Positions 17,650-24,615 of a stretch of 64,000 bases of DNA are shown here, one piece after another. A program made the position numbers and the translations under genes. Below the pieces are notes generated by a model. The model did not search any database. It worked only from the letters and a program-made list of their open reading frames with translations, and was not told where the DNA came from. The stretch lies in assembly GCA_965242615.1 (NCBI GenBank), contig CBDESR010000005.1, forward strand, positions 682,001-746,000, read 5' to 3'. Numbering within the stretch: position 1 is the stretch's first letter; each line of letters begins with the position of its first letter. This DNA comes from CBDBCU01 sp965242615 (GTDB lineage: Bacteria; Chloroflexota; Dehalococcoidia; Lucifugimonadales; UBA3495).

Positions 17650-18351
17650 ATGAGAAAAGTCAAAGCCTTCCTGCAACGGCTGGGGGGCGCTTGGAAACTC
17701 CTGACCGCCACCCTCATCGGCATCCTATCCCTGGCCGCCAACGCTTGGCTGGTCTTGACCGTCAAAAACTGGAGCGGGCAGCACTGGTATAATCCGACCC
17801 TGGTTTTTTACCAAGGAGGTCTTGGCTTTATGAAGGGCTTGGCGGCTGCCGTGCTTGGTGTCGTGGGCAACTATTTTCTGCTTCGGGCGGCGGCGGCGTT
17901 TGTCGGGACGGTTCGTTATGGGGCGGAGTTTGGGGTTGGACCTGCGCTTTTCGCTTTTTCTTGGCAGCTGGGGGTCGCCTTGTTTTGCCTTTTTGGGGCT
18001 TGGTTGCTCTGGTCGGCCTGGCGGGAGGACCGGTTGGTTGGTGGTGGGAGGGGCTTTTCTATAGTGTTGGTGGTTGGGTTGGTTGGGTTGGGAGTGTTTG
18101 TGTTTGGTGACAGTGCGCTGAATATTTTGCGGTCGGAGCAGGCGAAGATTGATGCCGCTGAGAAAAGGTGCTTGGATGATCATCAGCGGCGATATGGAGG
18201 ATTGGGGTTGGGGTATAGGAGTTGGGAGGCTGCTTTAAAAAGTGATTTACCGTCCTGCGTCGAGTATCAGCGGATTCATTCTGAGCGGGTCCGTGAGCTG
18301 CAGCGGGGACAGCGGGAGCGGTGGCGTGAACAGCGGGAGCGTGATCGGTGA
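17650..18351 (+). CDS. Hypothetical membrane protein with charged C-terminal tail
   Basis: The ATG at 17650 is preferred; the 54 upstream in-frame codons are low-complexity Ser/Thr/Ala and unlike protein. This gives 233 residues with four hydrophobic segments and a charged tail rich in Arg and Glu. A TATAAT (17596-17601) lies upstream with no convincing -35. From about 17840 to 18350 the coding strand becomes strongly G+T-rich and C-poor, unlike its neighbours, which suggests a different origin or relaxed selection. No family recognised. The preceding 277 bases (17373-17649) hold only this promoter region. Confidence 0.6.
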   Translation: MRKVKAFLQRLGGAWKLLTATLIGILSLAANAWLVLTVKNWSGQHWYNPTLVFYQGGLGFMKGLAAAVLGVVGNYFLLRAAAAFVGTVRYGAEFGVGPALFAFSWQLGVALFCLFGAWLLWSAWREDRLVGGGRGFSIVLVVGLVGLGVFVFGDSALNILRSEQAKIDAAEKRCLDDHQRRYGGLGLGYRSWEAALKSDLPSCVEYQRIHSERVRELQRGQRERWREQRERDR

Positions 18352-18356
18352 GGATT

Positions 18357-18455
18357 ATGACAAAAGGAAAGTTGGCGCGGTGGTCGGTCATCGCCGCATA
18401 TTGGCCGGCGTGGTCGGCGGTGGCGCTGTGGCTGGGGTTCACCTTCGGCTGGTAG
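18357..18455 (+). CDS. 32-residue single-span small protein (candidate)
   Basis: An ATG at 18357 is preceded by GGTGAGGAT and opens a 32-codon frame ending at the TAG 18453-18455. The peptide starts MTKGKLARWSVIAAYW and continues as one hydrophobic, Trp-rich helix (WPAWSAVALWLGFTFGW). It lies 5 bases after the preceding membrane-protein gene, as small accessory membrane proteins often do. Evidence is only start site, spacing and composition. Confidence 0.4.
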   Translation: MTKGKLARWSVIAAYWPAWSAVALWLGFTFGW

Positions 18456-18464
18456 GGGCGGGTT

Positions 18465-18818
18465 ATGCTGGTCGGCTATGCCAGAGTATCCAAGTCGGAG
18501 AAGCGCGGCGGGACGGACATTCAAACCCAGGAAATCATCACCAGCGGCGCCGCCACCGCCGCCATCCTGATTACCATTTTCATCTACTCCCCGGAGGTGG
18601 TCAAAGTGTTGGCTGAAACCTTCCTCAACAAACGATTCCAAGCCGGCAAGGATGTGGGCGAGGAAATCGGCGAAGTCCGCGGCATCCAAATCGGCGAAGC
18701 CCGTACCAAAGCCGAAATCCTGAAGCTCCTCGAGGAACACCCGGAGCTGACTCTGGAGCAGGTGAAGGAGTACCTGCACAACGGAAGTGACAACGGGCAT
18801 AACGGCAAGGCCGATTAG
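18465..18818 (+). CDS. Small protein with serine-recombinase-like N-terminus (chimeric or relic)
   Basis: 117 residues from the ATG at 18465. The first ~24 residues (MLVGYARVSKSEKRGG...) match the resolvase N-terminus GYARVS, including the catalytic Ser position. The rest of the catalytic domain is missing; a hydrophobic segment follows, then a charged tail with KLLEEHPELTLEQVKEYL. A second start is plausible: GGAGG (18593-18597) and GTG at 18606 in the same frame, giving 71 residues. The next gene has the same CCCCGGAGGTGGTCA context and a homologous tail, so the short form may be the real gene and the upstream part a fused fragment. Confidence 0.55.
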   Translation: MLVGYARVSKSEKRGGTDIQTQEIITSGAATAAILITIFIYSPEVVKVLAETFLNKRFQAGKDVGEEIGEVRGIQIGEARTKAEILKLLEEHPELTLEQVKEYLHNGSDNGHNGKAD

Positions 18819-18872
18819 TCGCCCCGGCACCGCGGCCCTTGCCGCCCTCACCTTACCCCGGAGGTGGTCAGA

Positions 18873-19070
18873 ATGGTCTGGACTGCCGAAGCCTATTACA
18901 AGAAACGCTATGAAGCCGGACTCAAAGCCGGCTGCGCTAAAGGCCGCGCCAAAATCCGGGATGAAGTCGAGAAGTTCTTCGAGGAACACCCGGACGCCAC
19001 TGCCGCCCAACTTCGGGAATTCCTGATTAACCGCCGCAACTACAACCGGCCCAAAGCCGCATCCGATTAG
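18873..19070 (+). CDS. Small charged protein, paralogue of the preceding gene
   Basis: 65 residues from the ATG at 18873, chosen because GGAGG (18860-18864) is 8 bases upstream. The sequence has a KKRYEAGLKAG-type helical region, followed by EVEKFFEEHPDATAAQLREF, clearly related to KLLEEHPELTLEQVKEY in the preceding gene. The two genes share their ribosome-binding-site context, indicating a tandem duplication. Function unknown; the length and helical, charged nature resemble regulatory or antitoxin-like proteins, but this is only a resemblance. Confidence 0.6.
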   Translation: MVWTAEAYYKKRYEAGLKAGCAKGRAKIRDEVEKFFEEHPDATAAQLREFLINRRNYNRPKAASD

Positions 19071-19090
19071 CCGCCCGCCTAGGAAATGCT

Positions 19091-20572
19091 ATGCTCCCCT
19101 CAACCGAAATTGACGCCCCGGCCAGCCCGGAAACCGCCCGCCCGCTACCCATCGTGGCCGTGGTCGGGCAGCCCAACGTGGGCAAATCCTCCCTCTTTAA
19201 CCGCATCCTCTCCCGCCGCCAGGCCATCGTTTCCAATGTCGCCGGCACCACCCGCGACCGCCTGATTGCCGAAGCCGCTTGGGACGATTACCGTTTCATC
19301 CTGGTGGACACCGGCGGCTTGGAAGCCGACCCGGAAGGCCACATCCGCGCTATGGTGCAGGAACAGGCTGATATGGCCATGGGCGAAGCCGATGTCATCA
19401 TATTCGTTGCGGACGCCGCCGCCGGCCTCACCCCCACCGACTACGAAATCGCCGACCGCCTCCGCCGCGCCCACAAGCCGGTCATCCTCGCCGTCAACAA
19501 AATCGACAACGACGCCCGGGAATCCGCCGCCGCCGAGTTCTATCAGTTGGGACTGGCTGAATCGGTGATGATTAGCGCCTACCACAACTATGGCATCTAT
19601 GACCTGATGGCGCGGGTTACTTTCCACCTGCCGCCCCCGGCATACCATCCGGAACTTGACCTTGCCGACGGCGCTGATCCCTTCGTCGATTTGTCCGGCG
19701 ACCGTATCCCGGATGACGGTATTGACGCCCCGGTTGCCGCGCCGCGCCCGCCGGCCGCCGCTCTGGAAATGCGCCTCGCCATCGTCGGCCGCACCAATGT
19801 GGGCAAGTCAATGCTGCTCAACGCCATCCTCGGCGCGGAGCGGGCCATCGTCAGCCCGGTTGCCGGCACCACCCGCGACGCCCTCGACACCGCAATGACC
19901 TATCGGGAACGCCCCATGACCCTGATTGACACCGCCGGCATCCGCCGCCCCGGCCAGGTCAAACCCGGCATCGAAAAATACAGCGTCCTCCGCGCCGTCA
20001 ACGCCGTCAACCGCAGCGACATCGCCCTGCTGGTTACTGACGCATCCGAACTGGCTACGGCTCAGGACGCCCATATCGCCGGCTTGGCGTGGGAAATGGG
20101 CCGGGGCGTCATCGTCGTCGTCAACAAGTGGGATTTGATGCCGGAAAACCGCCGCTATGCCCGGGAGGAAGCCATCGCCCGGGTGCAGGAACGGCTACAC
20201 TTTATGCCCTATGTCCCCATCTGCTTTACCTCGGCATTGCAGCGGCAGGGCATCGCGGCCGTGCTGAACACCGCTTTGGAGCTGTGGCAGGAACGGATGC
20301 GCTGGATCCCGGGGCGCGATTTGCAGTATCTGTTAGCCGAAGCGTTGACCGACCACACGCCGCCGCCGGTCAAGGGCAAAGGCATCCGCCGCGGCGAGTT
20401 CCTGCGGATTAACCGGGTCAATCAAGTTGGCGTAAATCCGCCCACCTTTCTCTTTACCGTCAACAACCCCCGGCTGGTACACTTTACCTATCAGCGTTAC
20501 TTGGAGAACCGCCTGCGCGACAAGTTCCGCTTCGACCATACCCATCTTAAACTGGTGTTTCGCCGCCGATGA
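19091..20572 (+). CDS. der: Ribosome assembly GTPase Der (EngA)
   Basis: 493 residues with two consecutive GTPase domains and a C-terminal KH-like domain, the arrangement unique to Der, which acts in 50S subunit maturation. First G domain: GQPNVGKSS, DTGG, NKID. Second: GRTNVGKSM, DTAGIRR, NKWD. The linker between domains (about residues 185-220) is longer and acidic. The KH domain ends DHTHLKLVFRRR. The start at 19091 has little Shine-Dalgarno support. The stop overlaps the plsY start by four bases, implying translational coupling. Confidence 0.97.
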   Translation: MLPSTEIDAPASPETARPLPIVAVVGQPNVGKSSLFNRILSRRQAIVSNVAGTTRDRLIAEAAWDDYRFILVDTGGLEADPEGHIRAMVQEQADMAMGEADVIIFVADAAAGLTPTDYEIADRLRRAHKPVILAVNKIDNDARESAAAEFYQLGLAESVMISAYHNYGIYDLMARVTFHLPPPAYHPELDLADGADPFVDLSGDRIPDDGIDAPVAAPRPPAAALEMRLAIVGRTNVGKSMLLNAILGAERAIVSPVAGTTRDALDTAMTYRERPMTLIDTAGIRRPGQVKPGIEKYSVLRAVNAVNRSDIALLVTDASELATAQDAHIAGLAWEMGRGVIVVVNKWDLMPENRRYAREEAIARVQERLHFMPYVPICFTSALQRQGIAAVLNTALELWQERMRWIPGRDLQYLLAEALTDHTPPPVKGKGIRRGEFLRINRVNQVGVNPPTFLFTVNNPRLVHFTYQRYLENRLRDKFRFDHTHLKLVFRRR

Positions 20573-21357
20573 ACCGGTCCTTGACCTGGCCCGCCCTGGC
20601 AACCCTGGCCGCCCTGCCGCTGCTGGTCGGAGTATCCGCCGCTGCCCTGCTCACCCTGCGCGCCGGGCCGCCGGCCGCCCAATACGCTATCCTGTTGCCC
20701 CTGGCTTATCTGATTGGCGCGCTGCCTTGGGGCTATGTCGCCCTGTACCTGCGGCGGGGCATTGACATTCGGGAATACGGCAGCGGCCGCACCGGCGTAT
20801 CCAACGCCCTGCGTACCGCCGGTTTCCGCATCGCCGGCTTGGTGCTGCTGCTCGATTTAGCCAAAGGCATTGCCGCCGTGCTGCTGGCCCGCGCCCTGGT
20901 CGGCGACGCCCTGGCCGAAGTAACCGCCGGCCTGCTGGCCTTGGCCGGGCATAACTGGCCGGTATTCCTGGGCTTTCGCGGCGGCCGCGGCATTGCCCCC
21001 GGCTTGGGCGGTCTGGCGGTAATGTCTCCCTTGGCAGCCGCAGTTGGCGTACTGGTATTCATCCCCACCTGCCTCATCAGCCGCTACCTCTCCCTGGGGT
21101 CAATCCTGGGCGTAGTGGCCGCCGGGGCCGCCCTGGCCCTACTGGCGCTGCTGCAAGGACTAACCCCCAACGGCTACCTGCTTTACGGCAGTCTGTTGGG
21201 CTTGGGCTACAACGCTTTCGGGATAACCCCCCTGCCCTATCTGGTGTACGGGCTGCTCGGCGGCGCGGTAATCATCTGGCAGCACCGGGACAACATCCAG
21301 CGGATTGTGCAAGGAACGGAGCGGCGCATCGGCCAGCGGGCGGCGGGGGTGGAATAG
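20569..21357 (+). CDS. plsY: Acyl-phosphate:glycerol-3-phosphate acyltransferase PlsY
   Basis: 262-residue polytopic membrane enzyme that acylates glycerol-3-phosphate using acyl-phosphate, the first step of phospholipid synthesis. Family motifs: GSGRTGVSNALR (usual form GSGNxGATNVxR), GHNWPVFLGFRGGRGIAPG, and HRDNIQRIVQGTERRIG near the C-terminus. The Asn/Ala of the first motif are replaced by Arg/Val. An extra N-terminal segment of ~35 residues precedes the usual start. It overlaps der by four bases. The next phospholipid gene, gpsA, is one kilobase downstream. Confidence 0.93.
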   Translation: MNRSLTWPALATLAALPLLVGVSAAALLTLRAGPPAAQYAILLPLAYLIGALPWGYVALYLRRGIDIREYGSGRTGVSNALRTAGFRIAGLVLLLDLAKGIAAVLLARALVGDALAEVTAGLLALAGHNWPVFLGFRGGRGIAPGLGGLAVMSPLAAAVGVLVFIPTCLISRYLSLGSILGVVAAGAALALLALLQGLTPNGYLLYGSLLGLGYNAFGITPLPYLVYGLLGGAVIIWQHRDNIQRIVQGTERRIGQRAAGVE

Positions 21358-21449
21358 GGGGGATGGGCAACCGGCAAAGGTGCCGTCCAACCCCGAAGTA
21401 AGTTAAAAATCATCAACCTACCAATGCCATGCCGCGGTGCAGTCCCATA

Positions 21450-21539
21450 TGTCATTCCGACCAAAGGGAGGAATCTAAAATGCCCGCCCTTGACTCCTCT
21501 CAAGACTTTTAGATTCCTCGCTATCGCTCGGAATGACAT
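21450..21539. repeat. 90-bp imperfect inverted repeat (MITE-like)
   Basis: The left arm TGTCATTCCGACCAAAGG... and the right arm ...CGCTCGGAATGACA are inverted copies of about 31 bases enclosing AATGCCCGCCC and a short loop. One arm with the same inner sequence reappears near 23492. It sits in the 282-base gap between plsY and the zinc-ribbon gene. Confidence 0.75.
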
Positions 21540-21590
21540 AGCTGACAGTACGCCCGGATACACGATTGCCTTAACTATGACCGTACGCCG

Positions 21591-21620
21591 TTGACTTGAA
21601 CCGGTCAATGATGGTATAGA
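21591..21620 (+). promoter_or_regulatory. Promoter of the zinc-ribbon/winged-helix pair
   Basis: TTGACT (21591-21596), an 18-base spacer and TATAGA (21615-21620), 20 bases before the start codon at 21640; the RBS AAGGAG lies between. Confidence 0.6.
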
Positions 21621-21639
21621 AAGGGGCAAGGAGTGGTTT

Positions 21640-21858
21640 ATGCTGATTCAACATATCTCGTCTGACGCTACGGATGGGCCGGTCTGCTACTATTGCAACC
21701 GGGAGCTTGAACCACAGTACGATTACTCTTGTCCATCCTGCGGGCGGGAGAGTTGCGATTATTGCCGTCAGGCGTGTCAAGCCGATGACTGCGATGACAT
21801 TACCTGCTACCGGTGCGTAGAGCGGCACATTGCTACCCACCCTTTGGTAGCGAGGTGA
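21640..21858 (+). CDS. Small cysteine-rich zinc-finger protein
   Basis: 72 residues with eleven cysteines: CYYCNRE, SCPSCGRESCDYCRQAC, DDCDDITCYRCVERH, plus His near the end. The spacing of CxxC pairs fits two zinc-binding sites in a cross-brace, like B-box or RING-type ribbons. AAGGAG precedes the ATG. It is followed after three bases by a tandem winged-helix protein, so the two are co-transcribed. A partnership in DNA binding or protein interaction is inference. Confidence 0.75.
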   Translation: MLIQHISSDATDGPVCYYCNRELEPQYDYSCPSCGRESCDYCRQACQADDCDDITCYRCVERHIATHPLVAR

Positions 21859-21861
21859 AAT

Positions 21862-22353
21862 ATGAATCCCGACACCAACCCGCAAGACTTGGCCCGGGAC
21901 GGACTGCGGCAGATTGAGGATTCCATCCTGCGCTTGCTGGACGGCAATCCCCAAGGCTTGCGGAATGTCGATATTGCCCGGGGGCTTGCCTTGCGCTCCG
22001 ATTTCCCGGGGCGGCAGCGGGACTTCCTGACCTACTCAGTGCTGGGCGGCTTGCTGTCCCAAGGAAAAGTCCTTTGGGATTCGGAAAGCAAGTTGTTCAC
22101 TCTCCGCTATCCCTATTCCACTGCGGAGGATCTGGCCCAAGCCGGGTTGGCCCAAATCGAAAACGCTATCCTGCAACTCCTTGACGCCAATCCCGGCGGG
22201 CTGAGAAATGTAGAGATAGCCGATGCCCTTGACTTGCGTTCCGATTTTCAAGGGCGTCAGCGAAACTACTTGACCTATTCCATTTTGGGCGGTTTGGTGG
22301 GTCAGGATCGCGTCAATTGGGATGCGGAAACCAGCCTTTTCACCAAAGCCTGA
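21862..22353 (+). CDS. Tandem winged-helix protein
   Basis: 163 residues built of two ~80-residue homologous halves. Each half contains AxxGLxQIExxILxLLDxNPxGLRNVxIAxxLxLRSDF, then RQRxxLTYSxLGGL and a wing with W-D-x-E-x-x-LFT. The helix-turn-helix is helix NVEIADALDLRS with the recognition helix after it. Such paired winged helices bind DNA as pseudo-dimers, so a transcriptional or restriction-associated role is possible. GAGGTGAAAT precedes the ATG. No family name can be given. Confidence 0.75.
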   Translation: MNPDTNPQDLARDGLRQIEDSILRLLDGNPQGLRNVDIARGLALRSDFPGRQRDFLTYSVLGGLLSQGKVLWDSESKLFTLRYPYSTAEDLAQAGLAQIENAILQLLDANPGGLRNVEIADALDLRSDFQGRQRNYLTYSILGGLVGQDRVNWDAETSLFTKA

Positions 22354-22395
22354 TTTTGGACTGGCAACGCTTGCCCGGCAAGCCCCATAGCAAAC

Positions 22396-23421
22396 TTGGC
22401 AAAGGTGCAAAACCCGTTGAACCCCACCACCGCCATAATCGGCGCCACCACTTGGGGGACTACCCTGGGGATTATTCTGGCGCGCCGCCGCATCCCGGTG
22501 ACCCTCCTGGCTCGCACCGCCGCCGAGGCCGGGCAGTTGAATCGCGACCGGGAAAACCGCCGTTTTCTCCCCGATTTGCCCTTTCCCCCCAATCTGACCG
22601 TGTCCGCCGACCCGGCCACTGCCATCCCCTTGGCTGGCTTGGTCATCCTGGCCGTGCCTTCCGACCACTTCCGCCGCAACTTGCAGCAGATTGCCGCCCA
22701 TCTTTCCCCGGACGCCGTTATCCTCAGCGCCGCCAAGGGTTTGGAATTGCCCGGCGGTCAACGGATGAGCCAAATCCTGACCGAGGAACTGCCGCCATCC
22801 CGCCACAATGCCCTCTGCGTTCTGTCCGGCCCCAACCTGGCCCGGGAAATCGCCGCCGAAAAGCCGGCGGCCACCGTAGTAGCCGGCATGGACGCCGCCG
22901 CTACCGCCTATGTCCAGGAACTGCTGCTTTCCCCCTCTTTTCGGGTCTATACCAGCGACGATGTGGTTGGCGTCGAGTTGGGCGGGACGCTGAAAAACAT
23001 CATTGCCTTGGGCGCGGGCATTGCCGACGGGCTGGAGTTGGGCGCCAACAGCAAATCCACCTTTATCAGCCGGGGCTTGGCCGAAATGACCCGCCTCGGC
23101 GTCGCCGCTGGAGCCAGTCCCGCCACCTTTGCCGGCTTGGCCGGATTGGGCGATTTAGTGGCAACCTGCTACAGCCCCTTGAGCCGCAATCGCTATGTGG
23201 GCGAGCAGTTGGGCCGCGGCCGCAGTTGGCTCGAAATCCGCGACAGTATGCAGAATGTGGTTGAGGGGGTGAACGCCACCAACGCCGCCCTGCGCCTGGC
23301 CGCCGCCCTCAATGTAGAAATGCCCATCGCCCAAGCCACCTACCGGGTGCTGTTCGAGAAACTGCCGCCCCAAGAAGCCGTGGCCCAACTGATGGCACGC
23401 CCGGCCAATACCGAATGGTAG
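22396..23421 (+). CDS. gpsA: Glycerol-3-phosphate dehydrogenase [NAD(P)+]
   Basis: 341 residues. Reduces dihydroxyacetone phosphate to sn-glycerol-3-phosphate, the substrate for PlsY. Motifs: SAAKGLE, LSGPNLAREIA, the catalytic-lysine region VELGGTLKNIIALGAGI, LAGLGDLVATC and SRNRYVGEQLG. The N-terminal dinucleotide motif is atypical: IIGATTWGTTLG where GxGxxG is expected (GAGSWGTALA in most). The start is a TTG at 22396; a GTG at 22405 is also possible and neither has a strong ribosome-binding site. Confidence 0.93.
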   Translation: MAKVQNPLNPTTAIIGATTWGTTLGIILARRRIPVTLLARTAAEAGQLNRDRENRRFLPDLPFPPNLTVSADPATAIPLAGLVILAVPSDHFRRNLQQIAAHLSPDAVILSAAKGLELPGGQRMSQILTEELPPSRHNALCVLSGPNLAREIAAEKPAATVVAGMDAAATAYVQELLLSPSFRVYTSDDVVGVELGGTLKNIIALGAGIADGLELGANSKSTFISRGLAEMTRLGVAAGASPATFAGLAGLGDLVATCYSPLSRNRYVGEQLGRGRSWLEIRDSMQNVVEGVNATNAALRLAAALNVEMPIAQATYRVLFEKLPPQEAVAQLMARPANTEW

Positions 23422-23464
23422 GCGGCCGTCCGGAAAGTCTATCAAATCCCATCCACCCTCCCAC

Positions 23465-23531
23465 TATGTCATTCCGACCGCAGCCCCCCCATGTCATTCC
23501 GACCAAAGGGAGGAATCTAAAATGCCCGCCC
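23465..23531. repeat. Partial copies of the TGTCATTCCGACC repeat
   Basis: ATGTCATTCCGACC occurs twice (about 23465 and 23492). The second copy continues into AAAGGGAGGAATCTAAAATG, identical to the left arm at 21450. The right inverted arm is missing here, so it is a truncated copy. Confidence 0.75.
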
Positions 23532-23587
23532 TACAACCTCCTTACAAAACGACCAGCCATCCCCAAATCCAAAAGTTTTGAGGGGGT

Positions 23588-23617
23588 GCGGGGGAACTTT
23601 TACAAAAGTTCCCCCGC
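23588..23617. repeat. Perfect 14-bp palindromic hairpin
   Basis: GCGGGGGAACTTTT (23588-23601), a two-base centre AC, then AAAAGTTCCCCCGC (23604-23617). As a cruciform or transcript hairpin it is very stable. It lies in the gene-free 23422-24615 stretch, 170 bases after gpsA. It may end the gpsA transcript, though no T-run follows the stem. Confidence 0.7.
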
Positions 23618-23700
23618 CGTCTCCCCACCCTCCAGCAACCGTCATCCCCTCCCCCATCATTCCCCCATCTACTACCGTCATTCCCATCCCTCCCCCGTCC

Positions 23701-23725
23701 TTCCCACGAAAGTGGGAATCCAAAA
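23701..23725. repeat. TTCCCACGAAAGTGGGAA dispersed repeat, one arm
   Basis: TTCCCACGAAAGTGGGAATC is the complement of the core seen near 46263, 46935 and 55417. Several degenerate GTCATTCCC copies precede it between 23640 and 23690, making this a repeat-rich patch. Confidence 0.7.
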
Positions 23726-23771
23726 CCCCCCAATTCCATAAACTCATCCGAAAATTAGTCCCATTTATCCC

Positions 23772-23800
23772 TTGACAAACATCCAAACCCTCCCCATAAT
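23772..23800 (+). promoter_or_regulatory. Consensus promoter of the first structured-RNA gene
   Basis: A perfect TTGACA (23772-23777), a 17-base spacer and CATAAT (23795-23800), followed by AAAA and a start predicted near 23807. The same -35, spacing, -10 and following AAAA occur upstream of the homologous element on the other strand at 46842-46870, although the spacers differ. Confidence 0.8.
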
Positions 23801-23806
23801 AAAAAG

Positions 23807-24306
23807 CGTCCAGGTTAACCTGACCCCGGGACGCCGGGTTCTTTACGCTAAGCTTACCGTGAAACTACTAGCTCGCAGCGCGCTGTGCGGCCCCAACCGC
23901 CGGCCTTGAACCGGCTTCCGGGCCCCGGCTCCCCACCGGGCCAAGCAGGTTGCCCGCCGCGGCCGTAACGGCCCCGGGCCGCCCGCCGAACCCAATCCGG
24001 GGGCAGCAACCGCCAACGGCTCCCCGCTAGCGGCGGCCAATCCCCCCAGGAGTTGGAGCTACCTTAGGTTGACCGGAGGATGGTCAATCGACTGCATTGG
24101 AACTGGGGCTCCGTCGGCATGACGAATCGCCAAGTATGCCAACCGGCGTTGCGGCGGCCCACCTGAAGGTTCTATGCTGCAATGCTGATTAAGTCGGGAA
24201 ACTCCGGGCGGATTCAAGCCAGGATAACCCCCGGAGCAGGCAACCCGGATGGCTTGGTCAGCGCAATCCTCCGCGACGGGCGGAACTCAGGGCCTTGGGT
24301 TCCGCC
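23807..24306 (+). ncRNA. Candidate ~500-nt structured RNA, copy 1
   Basis: No convincing ORF. It begins after a consensus promoter and shares ordered blocks with the minus-strand element 46835-46361. A 55-nt block (23812-23866) differs at two positions and holds the hairpin CCCGG-GACG-CCGGG and the near-palindrome TTTACGCTAAGCTTACCGT. Next is the palindrome CAGCGCGCTG (23876-23885). A hairpin at 24067-24089 (GGTTGACC, loop GGAGGAT, GGTCAATC) pairs fully in both copies. The terminal 11-bp hairpin at 24279-24306 has compensatory changes between copies. Ends are approximate. No tmRNA T-loop, RNase P P4 or SRP tetraloop signature was found. Identity unknown. Confidence 0.75.
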
Positions 24307-24440
24307 ACCCGCGACAAACCCCAAAACTAACCGCCGGAGCGGCCCAGGAGGCGCCGCCCCGGCTATTCCCCGTACTCGAACCCGTCTTAACCGCCAGCCG
24401 CCGCCACTCCCGCTCCAACAGGAATCCGAAACCGCCAATT

Positions 24441-24527
24441 GGTATTCTCAGCAAAGGGGCGGGATTCCCTGGGGCTGGTCTGCCGGCGGCTGGTGTTGTT
24501 TTAATGCCAACAAATGCTGAGAATACC
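24441..24527. mobile_element. Short MITE with GGTATTCTCA ends
   Basis: GGTATTCTCAGCA (24441-24453) and TGCTGAGAATACC (24515-24527) are perfect 13-base inverted ends of an 87-bp element with no ORF. The right end (ATGCCAACA, two bases, then TGCTGAGAATACC) matches the right end of the 140-bp element at 30716-30855. No target duplication is apparent. Confidence 0.75.
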
Positions 24528-24542
24528 GGCAACGCGGGCGGT

Positions 24543-24571
24543 TTGACATTTGGGTTGGGGTGAAGTATTAT
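24543..24571 (+). promoter_or_regulatory. Promoter of the S49 peptidase operon
   Basis: Perfect TTGACA (24543-24548), a 17-base spacer and TATTAT (24566-24571), 45 bases upstream of the first gene. It begins 16 bases after the end of the MITE. Confidence 0.75.
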
Positions 24572-24615
24572 GCTGGCAGTAACGCCGAGGGCATATTCCG
24601 GCAGAGGCGGGTTAT

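Noticed and set aside
23807..24306. tmRNA, RNase P RNA or SRP RNA
   Set aside because: No GTTCGAA-type T-loop or tag ORF, no RNase P P4 core such as GAGGAAAGTCC, and no SRP GGAAG-type apical motif were found; two copies would also be unusual.
24182..24563. Short plus-strand ORFs (112 and 104 residues) in the gene-free stretch
   Set aside because: They run through the conserved terminal hairpin of the RNA gene and the MITE, with no ribosome-binding site and no protein-like composition.
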